This document shows positions 12,188 through 25,700 of a stretch of DNA of 64,000 nucleotides, one piece after another. A program made the position numbers and the translations under genes. The first letter of the stretch is position 1; each line of letters begins with the position of its first letter. The notes below the pieces were generated by a model. It ran no database searches and was not told the origin of the DNA. It saw only the letters and a program-made list of their open reading frames with translations. Source of the stretch: Piper betle (taxonomy: Eukaryota; Streptophyta; Magnoliopsida; Piperales; Piperaceae). The DNA is taken from NCBI GenBank assembly GCA_033002965.1, contig JAURVB010002672.1, positions 1-64,000 on the forward strand, read 5' to 3'.

Positions 12188-13394
12188 TCCCAGATCTAAA
12201 GTTTGGGGAATGATCTAGGTGCATCACATGAGAGATCTAGGTGTGTCGCCAGTGTTAGCCATCAAAGTTTGTGATTCTTCAACCTTTGTTTGTGCTTGCT
12301 GTCTTGGCAGAGACACTTGGGTGTTTTGTTCAATCCTTTGTCTTACTATGTCATTTCTGGTTTTATTATACTTCAGAATTCTGATCTCTTGAGGAAATAC
12401 ATGAAGTTTGTCTTGGAAAATGTTGATGTAGTGTTTCTAGGATGTTTCTACTTTTGAGTTGATCAAGATTTTACTGTTCTTGTTTTTGTCGATTTTTTAC
12501 GTCAATTGTGTCGTTTGTATTGATCGGTTGCCTTAAGTAGATATGGCAAATGATCAAGTTGATGATTCCACTCATGCTAATCTGAGAGGAAATTCTTCAG
12601 GATAAAACACTTCATTTATGATGATCTATTGAGGTTTTCTATAGATTCATATTTGCAACTTCAATGGCAAACAATATTTGGCTCTGCTAACCTATCATAG
12701 GACAATCATCTGCATCAAATACTATGTTTCTAAACTCTTCACTTCATTATCCATATCCTATTCATGTTCATGCTCCTTCGTTTGTAACAATTTGCCTAAT
12801 CACAAAGAACTTCTTGCTATGGGAATCAAATCTTGAATCTGATTGAATCATAGAACTATATTGGATTCATTAATGGCTCTATTCATTCTCCCCTACATAT
12901 TGGTTCCATCTGATTCAGAATGTTGTTCATAGGTGATTTTATGGCATGGAAAAGGACCAATAAATTGATAAAGGGATGGATAATTGGTTTGTTGAGTGAG
13001 GAAATTCTTTGCCAAGTTGTTGTATTAGATACTACTGAAGATTTGTGGAAATCATTAAAGGATATTTCCAATATAGAAGACTATGGACAAAGAGTTAGCA
13101 CTACATCATAAGTTGGAAACGTTACGAAGAGACAATTGTGATTCTCTTGATGACTATCTTTTTGAAATACAAGGCAATCTATGATGAATTAGCTGCAATT
13201 AACAAGCCACAAATGGAGGATAAAAATCATTTTGGCTATTGAATGAACTTTTATCAATGCTGCATAGCTATGAATCCATGATTCTACTTCAAGATTCTAA
13301 TATGGTGACACATGCAAGTTGGCATGTGATTTTTGATGAACAAGTTTTTCCTTTTGCTGACATAACTTATAATTCATCTCATCCATCCTCACCT

Positions 13395-13500
13395 GCATGT
13401 TTCAATACCTATCTAGGCTCAAGGACTTATACAAACTACATCTGAGAATTTTGCTTCTACTGTTTGCATCAGCTATCAATTAGCAAAGTCTACCAAATTA
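13395..13500 (+). repeat. 106-bp direct repeat, copy 1
   Basis: This segment around the pre-integrase region recurs almost unchanged at 15684-15789, after the integrase frame. The order of the copies does not fit any normal copia gene order. Confidence 0.85.
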
Positions 13501-13814
13501 CCATTTTTAGATACTACTACTGATCTGAAATTCCTTTTCATATACTCTCTTGTGATTTGTGGGGACTAGCTCCCGTGATGTCTACTGAAAAATTCAGATA
13601 TTTTGCTACTTTTGTTGATGATTGTACTAGGTTTATGTGGTTTTATCCTTTATATAATAAATCTGGTCTCTTCACTATCTTCAAGCTATTTGAGAATCTT
13701 GTTGACAGACAATTGTTTGCCAAAATAAAGTGCCTTCAAACTGATGGAGGGGGATAGTTTACAGGACATGCCTTGCAAAAATATTTGGCTGAGAAAGGAA
13801 TTTTACATCAAGTC

Positions 13815-15337
13815 TGTAACGACCCGCCATTTTTCACGATATTGTGGGCCTAACTGGCTAGGTGTTACTCAAAAGTAAAGTAATTATGTCAAACTTTTTT
13901 TATAAATAATAACATATATAAAGATCCCACAGTCTTGGACCGTTTCCCAGCAGCCACACTTATTTCTCAATTAAATAAAAAAAAGGAGTCCTCATGTTTA
14001 TTTTGCTCCATACTCTGGATGTCAATCACCTAATCTCGTATCTGCATACCTGCGGAGGCAATTCCGCGTTAGTGATTACAACACTAAGTAGTATAATAGA
14101 TAAAACAAAACAAGTACATTCCACTATTTCCTTATGTTTATTTTAATATGCGGTGGAGCGATTCCGCTATACTCCAAAACAATGCGGAGGAGGTATCCGC
14201 TGTGATCCGCACACCCCGGCCGTAGCCTTTTGTGGGGAGGCTACCACTACCGTCTCCAGTGCCAGTGCCTCGCACACCCCGGCCGTAGCCTTTTTGTGGG
14301 GTAGCTATCACTGCACTCGGGTGATTGCTATGCCCCGTTTGTGGGGAAGCTCTCACTACCAATTCTAGTGCCAGTGCCTCGCACACCCCGGCCGTAGCCT
14401 TTTTATGGGGAGGCTATCACTGCACTCCAGTGCCAATGCCTTGCACACCCCGGCCGTAGCCTTTTTATGGGGCGGCTATCACTGCACTCAGGTGATTGCT
14501 ATGCCCCGTTTGTGGGGAAGCTCTCACTACCAATTCTAGTGCCAGTGCCTCACACACCCCGGCCGTAGCCTTTTTATGGGGCGGCTATCACTGCACTCCA
14601 GTGCGATGGAGGAATCGCTGTGCCTCACTCACCCCGGCCGTAGCCTTTTTATGGGGTGGCTATCACTACTCCAAAACAATGTCGATGCATTACAAAATTC
14701 ACGTACATAACACGACCCAGTGTCGGACTGAGTCAATTCATTGACCCCGGTTGCACTCGGTGCATGGTAGTCGAATCTGGGCTCAGGCCGACCTAGGCTA
14801 CCAACAAGGAAAATACGATGTTCTACCTATTATACGTACCTGATTTGTGATTACGTCTGACTGTGACCCGTGAACCCTAATACAGTAATGGGGAGGTCGC
14901 CTGGGACGGAGATGAGGGATGAAATACTCCCTCCTCCTGCATATATATACACTTCAACCATTCCCTCCATTAAATTCTCATACCCCATCATCCATTGGTA
15001 TTTCCTAGGTTCAACGACCCCTTCATTAAATTCTCACACCCCATCATCCATTGGTATTTCCTAGGTTCAACGACCCCTTCTCCTTTTATAAAGAATAAAT
15101 GACGGCTAGGGTTTGTGGAAGCACCCTTTCATCATAATTCCTTTAACCGGGTAATTGGGTAATTAACACAGTTCACTTAACCTTTTCACTCAACCTCTTA
15201 AATGGTATGGTTCACTTAATTAATGTGTTCGACTCGACTGATTCAACTAGAATCGTCCGATTAGAAATTACTTTTCAATTTAACCGGGTAATTCATACTT
15301 AACCAGCTAATGAAATTTTTTTTTTCGGGTCTTTACA
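13815..15337 (+). mobile_element. Solo LTR, gypsy type, inside copia integrase
   Basis: It starts TGTAACGACCCG and ends CGGGTCTTTACA, a matching short inverted terminus. A perfect 5-bp target duplication AAGTC flanks it (13810-13814 and 15338-15342). At 1523 bp with no internal domain and a disrupted host frame that rejoins exactly, it is a clean solo LTR left by LTR-LTR recombination. It carries a minisatellite at 14214-14665. Confidence 0.93.
14214..14665 (+). repeat. GC-rich minisatellite with alternating period
   Basis: The core CCCCGGCCGTAGCC occurs six times, at 14214, 14277, 14386, 14448, 14557 and 14632. The spacings are 63, 109, 62, 109 and 75 bp. After each core comes a 'gtggggaggct'- or 'atggggcggct'-like arm that can pair partly with the core. 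The ~109-bp unit contains the ~63-bp unit plus an extra 'gattgctatgccccg' module. The array lies wholly inside the solo LTR. Confidence 0.9.
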
Positions 15338-15683
15338 AAGTCACTTGTTCTCATACTCCTGAACAGAATGGAGTAGCTGAACATCAACACGGATCCATTA
15401 TAGAGACTGGTTTAGCTCAGTTGTTTCACAGCAAAGTGCAAAATGAATTTTGGGTATATAGTTTTCAAACTGATGTCTATGTGCTCAATAGAAGGCCATC
15501 ATCTGCTTTTCTGAATAGTTCATCTCCATTTTTTGAACTCTTTAGAAGAGAGCCTGATTATTCTTCTTTACGAGTGTTTGGCTATAGCTGCTATCCATGT
15601 CTTCATGCATGTAACACAAATAAGTTTCAGTCAATCGCTTCTCACCCATGTGTTTTCCTTTGGATATAAGACTATCCTCACTA

Positions 15684-15789
15684 GCACGTTTCAATACCTA
15701 TCTAGACTCAAGGACTTATACAAACTACATCTGAGAATTTTGCTTCTACTGTTTGTAACAGCTGTCAATTAGCAAAGTCTACCAAATTA
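15684..15789 (+). repeat. 106-bp direct repeat, copy 2
   Basis: Second copy of 13395-13500, just downstream of the integrase frame end. It is a rearranged piece of the same copia element. Confidence 0.85.
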
Positions 15790-17510
15790 TCATTATCAAA
15801 TAGCTGTTTGTAACCTTAGGAGGATCTTTGACCAAAACCAGTTGAGGGTTTTCTATCAAGGTATTACTAATCAGTGTTGAAGCCCTAACCAAGCTTGAAG
15901 TAGATTGTTGGATTGGAACTTCATTAAAACTTCCTAAATATAGGTGATCCTTAAAGAAATTGATGTAGACATAAGCTCCTAGATATGTATTTTTAGTGTT
16001 GGCATAGCATGATTCCAATGTTGACCATAAATAGAACCCAAATTTGCAATCTTATATATGCACTACAAAGACAACAAGTCATTAATAATATTATTTTGTC
16101 ATGGTTTGTTACACCCACAATCTCCAAGGAATTGATCGACTTATATCTTGCCCTAATTGTCCATCTAAATAGCATATACTTTGAAGGAATCATTTTCATA
16201 TTGTTTTGGAACAAAATCGTGGGAGTTAATGTGCCTACATAAAACCCCTTAAAACTCAAATTTCTTGCAAGAACAACAGATAGATATATCTAGTCCACCT
16301 TCTTCGAGCCCACCCTGCTTATTGACCTTATACATCATATGTGATCCATCACCTTGTATTTCAATACATTTATATGCTAATGATTGTTTGAGTTTTTCTT
16401 GGAACATACTAAACATCTTTCTTATGTACATGGATCTACCTTTTTCTTCTAAAGATTTACCAAAATATAGTTGCGGCTTCGTGTGCAATGTTCTATGGTC
16501 TTCAAATGCCTCTTCTTGTCTCTGGCCTGCAAGAGCACTGTCATATTGTATCACAAACTTGCTAATAAGAGTTTCTGCATTCACAAAGCCATCAAAGAAA
16601 AAACTAGTACTCTAACATCGTTGCCTCAAAGTCATTCAAAAAGTGATCCTTAAGATATGCATCTATCCGGTGGTGTCAAACTTCATTTATGTTTGCTAAC
16701 CAATTACTTTCTCAATTTGATAATTTTTTTAAAGTAATAACCACTTGCTTTCGCATTCATCTACTGTGTCAGCATATTTCCACTTCTCATAATCTTCCTT
16801 AAACTCCATATTATGGTTTAGATATAAATTTGCACTCTTTCCAATGTCATGAGCAAAACCTACGGCTACAGCGGGTATTTAGGAATACCGTTGCAATAGT
16901 TTCCCTCATTGCATTGTTTTGTCTGCGATGATGCTTGGAGGTTTTTTGCCCCACATGCATTCCAATCAAGTTTCAAACAACCACTTGAAAGTAGATATTG
17001 CGCCATTTGCAAGCAAGGCAAAACTAAAAAGAATCAATTACCTATGGTGATTCACACTGATAAATGGAGCAAATAGCATATTAAAGCTCCTAGTCTTATA
17101 TGTCACATCAAATACTATAACATCACCTAACTACATATATGCCATTCTTGATTGATTGTCTACCCAAAAAACACTTCTAACCTGGTTGTTTTCATCAACC
17201 TCCATTTTAAATAAAAACCTTCTCCAATCCCTAATTTTTGTTGAAAATACTCTTACACTCTTATACAAAGGCGACCAACATGGTTACTACGTCCCTTTGC
17301 TAATTGATTTCTACAATCTTGAGTAGTGAATTCTGCAATATGTGAACCACTAGCACTATGATTAAGCACTCTCGAATTGTGATGGTCTAATTCCACATTA
17401 TAAAATGTCTCCATCAAGTCCTTTGAAGCTGGTGCAATTTTCTTGTGAGATCAGATTTTGGTTACTTTAAAAAGAGTTGCAAGCATATGAGAATTAGTGC
17501 CATTAAATTG
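15790..17510 (-). pseudogene. FAR1/FHY3-like (MULE-derived) pseudogene
   Basis: Read on the minus strand from about 17510, the order is that of FAR1-related proteins. First comes the region after the FAR1 DNA-binding domain (near 17460, a V-x-x-I-x-S-H-K-K-I-type motif). Next is a MULE transposase domain (near 17180-16900, with WVDNQSRMAY and FVSVNHH-like text). Then comes an open piece at 16584-16249 holding the linker with QRQEEAFEDHRTLHTKP. It ends in a SWIM zinc finger with CCSCKKFEF before a stop and then VLCRHI. Many stops and frame breaks show it is dead. FAR1-type genes derive from Mutator-like transposases, and whether this was a host FAR1-related gene or a transposon copy cannot be decided here. 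Confidence 0.8.
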
Positions 17511-17550
17511 TTGAACAATATATTTTCCTTATTTAAATATTTTGATCTCA

Positions 17551-17971
17551 TGTTAGAATATTCTTAATTATGCTATAACAATAATGCATAAAAATAATCA
17601 TAATATACCAGATTCTATAATAGAAAATCAGAGATCTAATTTCTCTCTTAATCTTTCTATATCACCAAAGCAATAGAGAACTTTTGCTTTATGGCAAAAA
17701 CTGATGAAGATGAGAGAGGACCACATTCTCATACATAAATCGACGATTACTTTGCTTACATCCATTACATAATGTTCATGTATTCGCCTAACATAGAGAT
17801 TGTTCATGAACGTATATTTAATTATGTACATTCAATGGAACAACATCCAACATACATGTAGATCAACATTCAATGAACATTAATGATTGATTATCAATAG
17901 TTAATGGATGAACAACCAATATTATTAAGTATTTCTTTAATCATTTATAATCAAGGGATCAACATCTAACA
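17551..17971 (-). repeat. Ty1/copia 3' LTR (421 bp), minus orientation
   Basis: On the minus strand it begins TGTTAGATGTTG at 17971, right after a purine-rich AAGTGGGAAAT tract. It ends ...TTCTAACA at 17551, giving matching TGTTAG/CTAACA ends. It lies downstream of the copia RNase H remnant, as a 3' LTR should. Confidence 0.8.
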
Positions 17972-19329
17972 ATTTCCCACTTGATCTATGTGCTACACTT
18001 AATGATGATTTAACAAAGTTTACATGTGCATCACATTATATCTCTACGAAACAATCATAAACATCTTTATAAGATAAATTATGAACAAGAGTCATGGCAA
18101 TCATAAAATCCTACCATTTGACATGCTTTCTCCCATGGTCCACAATATAAGTAACTTATCAAACATGATCTATAAGTGAGAAAAAGCCATTATGTTCACT
18201 ATAAAGTCTTATTAAAAACTAATTCTTAATATCCATCATGCAATCATAATTGTATGTACACAAAATGGATACAAAAATATATTTCATAAACACTTTAATG
18301 AGCTTAGAATGTCAATGAACATTTATTCACAAATAATGTGAAACAAACATTAGTAACTACTACCAGGACCCATTCATTCCACATGTTCTTGAAATATCTT
18401 TGGTGGTAGTCCTTTAGTTAAAAGATCAGCAATTATAAGGTTTGTGCTAACATGTTCAATTGACACCCTTTGTTTATGAACTTCTTTAATGACAAGATAT
18501 TTAAGCTTCATGTGTTTACCACCTTCGGAATATTTGTCATTTTTTAGAGAAGAAAATTACTATAGAACTATCACAATAAATTTTTAATAGCTTGGCAATA
18601 TTGTCGTCAACCCAAAGTCATCAAACAAAGTTCCACATGATAACCCTTGAGTTGAAGCTTCAAAGCATGCCACAAATTCACTAGCCATTGTGAATGATGC
18701 AACAACAGATTTTTTTAGCACATTTCTATGAAATTGCTACACCATCTAAAGGGAACAAATAGCCAAAAGTTGACTTTCTACTATCAAGGCATCCAACAAT
18801 GTCCAAATATCCAACCACTTTCAATTTGTCATATATTTTATAAATGAGCATGTAGTCCGTTGTTCCTTGTAAATACCTTAAGACTTTCTTGGTGGCTTTC
18901 TAGTGATCCATTCCTAGATTACTTTGATGTCTGCCAAACAACCCAATAGCAAAGCTAATGTTCGGTTTAGTGCAAGTTTGAGCATACATTAAGCTACCTA
19001 CAACAGATGCATAACAGATATTTTCCATTTCTTTTGGTTTCAAATTATTTTGAGGATGTTGCATGAGACTAAATTTGTGCCCTTTCTATATGAGAACAAT
19101 ACTTGGAGAACAATCCTTCATTCCAAATCTCTCTATAATTTTATTGATGTAAGCTGTCTGAGACAATCCCAATAATCTACATGATCGATCAAGGAATATT
19201 TCTATCCCTATCAAGTAGGAAACGTTTCCCATGTCTTTCATTTTAAATTTCTTAGAAAGAAATTCTTTAGTCTCATGTAATAGGAAAAGATCACTACTGG
19301 CCAATAAAATATTATCAACTTGTAGAACC

Positions 19330-21849
19330 TATAAAACCTGGGACCTAAGCCAGGCTTTTATAGTCTGAACCGGTCGGTTAGACCGTTATTTTTAGTGTGG
19401 TCAATTTCAAAACATGCGTACTGAGCAGAGGCCGATCTTGTGTTATGAACCATGAGAGTCATGTGTGCCCAAATATATGATGATAACGCCAGTAAAACAG
19501 CAAGCAGAATGAGTTATTAGAATATATGAGAGAATGCCAGATTTTTCTTTATTTATTTTAATTAAATCATAGAATTATTTTTAAGCCGAATAACGTATTC
19601 GGACGCGTTATGGGTAGTTTGGGTGGGTTATTAGTTATAAAGCATGTCATTGATGAGTATTATATTTTATGAGATTTGTTTTGGATTTTTAGAATTATTA
19701 TGAGTTAGTATTTTTTTACTCGAGTCGGAGTCGAGTCAAGTTTTAATTACAAGACAACCATTCATTTTTCTCAACTGGCCATTCGTTTTTCCCACCTGAT
19801 CATTCATTTTTCTCACCCTGACATCTATATATTCCACACTTCTGACACTATCACCATTCATCCTTCTCACCCAACTTCCTTCTTCTTTTCTCACTTCCCT
19901 CTTCCCCACGATCCTCACTCAAGCCAGCCACAACCTTGTCACCGTCGTTGTGTCACTGATGATTAGGTATAGACTTTTATCCGATTTAATTATTTAAAAT
20001 TTATAATTATTAGCACCTAGGAATGATTAACTGTTGTGATAAATGTATGATTGTGAATGAAATGATGATTTGCATGATTTGATTGATAGTTAGTGATCTA
20101 ATTAAGTAAATTAAATTTCAGCATGCTAATTGACTGCAACATAACTTAGAAAAACATAATAAACTTGGGATGAATAGGATGAGATATTTTCACATTGATG
20201 ATTGATTGACTGTTGTTAGATGATGATTGCATTGTATGTGTGATATTCTTGATGAGTTTGATGCATCATTCAGTTAATAGACGTTAGCTTATAGATTTGA
20301 TGTGTAGGTATGGAGTTGGAGCTCCCCACCTAGGCCCGAGGACACGTTTGGAGCTTCTACCAGGTTCGTTTAGGACTCGCCCCTAATTTATTGTTTTATT
20401 CTATCGTGATTTAATTTTTACAGATTGTAGGACGAGTTATGTCGCATTTTATTGGATCCCACTTAACCTAGGTTATTTAATCAATCGATCTTCTGGATTA
20501 ATAACCCTCGAGGATGAGATCCCTCGAGTATGTTTTAGAAAAAAGATCCACCACAAGTTGCCTTCAGGCCTATTATATAAATCCCTTCCCAAACCTATAT
20601 ACCATTTTATCAAGTTTTCAGTGAGACTGAGAGATGGGAAATTCGACAACCATGCTACACGAGCAGGCACATGCCTGTCAAAGCAGGCTATGAATTAGCG
20701 AGTATGACTGTTCCAATCCCGAGGGATCCTAACAACTCCTCCTTTGAGTTCCTCACACCCGAAGAAATGTGGAGGTTTACAGGTACTGTTTAGTACAGCG
20801 CATGTTCTGGACTTGTGGTTCAAAGGGTACTAAAGGCGATTGCCTGAGAATACTCGGTCTTCATGCTCAAGGCCAGGAGAATTATGGAGGTAAGGAGAGG
20901 GCTTAGGATATAATAGTAGTCCCGAGGGACCAGCAAATGAAATGAGAAAATCAACAGCAGTGGAACAGTTAGTTCAAGATGCTACTGGGTCTGTAGCCCA
21001 GTGGCTTCTCAGTAGGTGCCCTTCAGAGAGTTCACGAGAAGTATATGAATGTTTTCTTTCATATGAGAGTTTGCACTCATAGCCAGTTTGATATTAGTTA
21101 TATTTTTGGACCAGTAACACTCGTTACTGATGTTTTTATAATATATGTAGGTGATGATAATGAGGAGGATGAGTCAGCCTAGACAGAGGAGCAGTGACAT
21201 CTATTGCATACACACATGTCAGACGATAGAATGTTAATGTTTTGTTCATGTTGTCATTATATTGAGAATGATATGATGTAATGCAAGGTATGATACTATA
21301 ATGTGATATGATAGTTGATTCAGTAGTAGAATTTCTAATTGTAACATTTGAATACCTATGTTTTATTAAAATATGTTTAGATATTGAATATGTACAACAA
21401 GGCTGAGAATTAGAATGCACAGATGGGTCAAGACCGAGTCCAGTTAGGTAAGATGAAGATAAATCAGCAGTTGAGTCGAGACTCAATACAAAAATGAATT
21501 ATACAGTTGAATGAATTTATTATGTGAATGTTTTATTAATTATTTATATACGTATACATGTTGATTTGACATGGTAGCCCTTAATTGCACTTTTAAGGGA
21601 AATCTCAGTCTATCTTATTTTACGAATTTTTATCGATTTTATCGTAGTTATTTTGGTATGCAAATTAGTTGTCATGTCATCCATGTATTAGGTTTATTTT
21701 TGTGCATTCATCTATGCATGACAATAGACATCTTCCATCTCGAGACGTCGAGAGTAGATCCTCAAGGTTGGGTTCGGGTTAGCCGACCTAACTGAGACTA
21801 GTGACATTCCAGTTTAATTCCCGAGCGTGAACTAGATTTGGGGTGTATA
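19330..21849 (+). mobile_element. Solo LTR, GC-rich gypsy type (2520 bp)
   Basis: It starts TATAAAACCTGGG and ends GGGGTGTATA, compared with TGTAATACCC and GGGTGTTACA in relatives, so the terminal TG appears mutated to TA. A perfect 5-bp target duplication GAACC flanks it (19325-19329 and 21850-21854), and it lies within a copia reverse transcriptase. Internal blocks match 50479-53203 in order: 'gccgaataacg' near 19588, 'ataaccctcgagg' near 20500, and 'cactcgttactga' near 21116. It is oriented plus, opposite to the copia host. Confidence 0.9.
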
Positions 21850-22775
21850 GAACCAAAATTACAAACTTGATCCCACTAACTTATAGATATAATCACCAAT
21901 CAAAAGTATTTTCTTGAAATACAAAAGAAATAATAATATCATTAAAATTAAGATATCATTGTCAAGAAACTTATTTAAGTCCATATATTGATCTTAGAAG
22001 TTGACACACCATATGGTCCTCTTACCATCAACTTCTAAGCATTCAAGTTTAGCCATATAATTTGTTTCCACAAGTTCACCATTAAGAAAGGCAATTTTGA
22101 CATCTATTTAGTGTAACTCGAAATCTTAATAAGCCACCAATGGCATAATGATTCTGAATAAATCTTTCTTAAAGACAGGTGAAAACATCTCTTTATAATC
22201 AATACCATCTTTCTGAGTAAAACCTTTGGCAACAAGTTGGACTTTGTATTGTTCTTTTGGAATTGACGTTTGGTCTTAAAAACCTACTTACAACTAATTG
22301 CTTTAAAATCGCCTGGCAATATCCCAAGATCCCAATCATTGTTATATTCCATAGATTTTAACTCTTCCTTTATAGCATCTTGCCACTGTTCAGAATCAAC
22401 ACAATTTATGGCTTTTGAAAATGAAACCTAATCTTGATCAATTTCAATGTCAAAATCTAATTCTTGTAGATATACTAATAATATTCGGAGTAGGTGATCA
22501 TTTTTTTTATGATTGTCTCAATGATATTCCCGGTGGTACTTCTTCAAGAGATATATGTAAAGTAACTTTAGTATGATACAGATCATTGTGATCACGTTGT
22601 TCAACATGATCAATCTGTTCAAGAGTTTATGGATCAAAAGAGACATGAAAAGGAAGTTTCTCTCATACTTTTGTTGTGAGCACATTTCGTGAATCTTTTG
22701 TTCCACTAACATCGCTATCTTCATTGAATCTTGCATTTTTAGTTTCAACAATTCTTCAACTATGGTTAAGACTGT

Positions 22776-25700
22776 TAGGGTGGATGCCCGATTAACTTGT
22801 CCAAAGTATGTCCGACTAAATTTGGCCAATCAAATTTTACCAAATAAAAAGCTAATCAAAACATGGACAATGCTTTGTCTGACTGATTGACTGATCAAGC
22901 ATCCAAATGTTTATTTGTATTAATTAGTAATTATAAAAAGTATAAAAGCCTTATAGCTGAAAACATGTTACACAAAAATCATAAATCATTGTTTTGGCTT
23001 ATTGGCACATTACTCTTACATCCACATAAACACATTACATATTTATCAAGTAAATATCTCAAAGTAACCAACAAAACATAAGCACATATTTATAAAGAAA
23101 AATATCCCAAAGTAAACAGGTGACCAACATAGTTATATGAGTCCATATTTATCAAATAAATTACAAAATATCCCAAAGTAACCACCAATCAACATAAGTC
23201 AATATTTATCAACCAAAATAGTCCAAAATATAATCAACATGAATAAGGCATCCCATAATTTAAAACATAACATTCTTATCATCATTTATCAACCAACCAA
23301 TGATCCACAAGTTTTCAAAATTAAACTTCTACATATATGCAAGCTGAATAGAGTATAGCCAATATACAGAAGCTTCAAAATATGGGAATCATATCAAAAT
23401 GTACTCCAAAATTCCGTACTCTTCATCCATTTGCCAATGCAACAATCCCTACATAAGAAAAAAACAAGAGTTAATTGTTTATAAAAAATATTGTAAAACT
23501 AAAATATTAAATATGAAATATGACATTCTCATATGTTCATGTTGTTAGTACACTATTCCCATCACCACATTCATCATCATTTTCCCAATCTTCAATATTG
23601 ATTGTTGCAAGCAAATTGGAGATTGAACTCCCTTTCTCTACAAGTATAAAAAAATTATTAGAGAGAGAAAAATATATCAAAATGAAAATATACTAAAAAG
23701 TAGATAAGATATACATACAATAATATGCATTACCTTCAAATTTATTCCTCAACCAATTTTGGGTACATATCAAAGCTTCCAATATTTTGGGGCTCAAACT
23801 ACTCTTAGTTGAGCCAATAGTTTGGTCCCCAATGGTTAAGGCCGATCCCGAGGCTACCGTTGACATAGGAATACCTAAAGCATCTTGAGTAATTTTCCCA
23901 ATACTAGGTATTTCATAATATTCAGTTTCCACCACGACAGATTATCAAATTCTTCTTGTACTCCATCTGTAAAATTAATAGTTGGTTTGGCCAAATAACT
24001 CTCCAAATCAATTTGTTTTGGCTCCTTTGCTGAACATTCCATGATATACTTACTCCTTTCAATCAACAATTTAAATAGCCAATAGGCCGAACATTTGATT
24101 AACTTCCACTAGTAAACGCTCCATTTCTAATCAAAGACTTACTTTGCACACTTCCTTTACCCAAAGATTTCATAACACTAGAGTATACACGATGCACGTT
24201 TGCCAAACATTGTTTAATTTTTGTGACCTTGTCTCTCCCATCTCTTTATAAATTATATGAAAGTAGTACAAAAGAGAGATCATTTTCGATGTTGGATCTA
24301 AAATTGAAGCAATTACCAATAACATATTTGTTTCGTTTCAATACTTATTAACTTATCCAACATTGCATTTCCCATTAATGGCATCAAATAAGACTCACTA
24401 CCATGTCATTCCACCAATTGAACTTTGAGCTCACAAATCATGTTGAAAAAAGCATTCGTTGTAGGATAGTTTATGCCGAAAAAAATTTCGGTTAACTCAT
24501 ATAATGGAGCCAAGCAATCATGTATCACTTTTAAATCATCTCATTCATCTTCAAAAGGACATATAAAATTCAAATCAAAGCAACTATATCAATCAAAAAT
24601 ATTTTTAAATGCCAAAGCCACATCTATCATTTTATATGTCAAATTCCATCGGGTCTTCAAATAAAGTACTAAAGAATTTTTAGGTGCATTCAATTAACTT
24701 TAAATTTGTAAAAACTATCACTCTTATATAGTAGAAACTTTGATATATTTCACACATTCATTAACCTTCTCTACAGAGTTAGCATCCTCATTCAGTCCAT
24801 CTAAATTCAAAATGTGAGCGCATCTTATATGAAGGAAATCACCTGAAAGGGTAGAAGTTCAACTTGAGAAGAAGGTGTTCATTTCTTTGGCTATGGCTTT
24901 TTGCAACTACATTGTCAAAAACAACTGTAATTTGTCAAGTTGTTATTCACAAATTTTGCTAATAAGACACTTAGCCATGCATTTTCCCGTACGCCAACTT
25001 TCAACCTTGGCAAAATTCAACATCTTTTGCAATTGTCAAGCCTCATTAACAAAGTATGCAATTAAAAAGATATGCTATATTTTGTGAAGCAATCCATATA
25101 TCACTAGTAAAGCTGATTCGACACTCTATTTTTTCCAATAAGCGCAACACAATTTCCACCTTACTTTCATAGATTTTTAGACAATCTCTTGTAATGGTTT
25201 TTCTAGAAATCATTACAAATTGCTAACCCACTTTCTAAAACCTATCATGTTCCACAATGAAAAATGAATACTCATGTAAAAGTATTGCCTCTCCCAATTC
25301 ATGCCGACTCCTATCTTGATTAAACTTCCAAACTTCTATTTCACTATCTCCATCCTTTTTGACTTTCATCTTCAATATTTGTTGCCCAACATCAACATTC
25401 ATCATTTTTTACCTCTTCCATTTGAAATTTTGGCATTCCTCTTCAACATGCCTTTATAAATAAGCAGTTCTATAACTCCAAGCACCTGATAATTTTTTTC
25501 ACAATACTGACAAATAGCCTGTGTTCTACTTTTTTCATCCTTTCTCTCAAAAGAAGCTCATACCGGATGATATTTTTCTCCATTTTTTATGATACCATCT
25601 CCACGTTCTTGAACATTGGCCGTAGAATTTTCCTTTTCTTTGGCATTTGATGATGAACCTTCATGATCCGCCTTGCAAAAAGAAAAACAAAGTTAAAAAC

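Larger units (their letters stand above)
12541..15669 (+). pseudogene. Ty1/copia gag-integrase pseudogene, split by a solo LTR
   Basis: Gag-like coding (gag_2/UBN2 style, with LIKGWIIGLLSEEI) lies at 12920-13111 and degraded zinc-finger or pre-integrase text at 13239-13500. The integrase core starts at 13557 with FVDDCTRFMWFYPL and LQTDGG. An in-frame TAG (13756-13758) stands where a conserved acidic residue is expected. The integrase is broken at 13814 by a 1523-bp LTR and resumes at 15338 with HTPEQNGVAE. Dropping the insert and one target duplication keeps the frame continuous across the junction. The frame ends at 15667-15669. The reverse transcriptase and RNase H are absent, so the copy is 3'-truncated. 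Confidence 0.85.

Noticed and set aside
14214..14665. Regularly spaced repeats resembling a CRISPR array
   Set aside because: The spacing alternates 63/109 bp and the 'spacers' are themselves repeated. The array sits inside an LTR in a plant genome, so it is a minisatellite.
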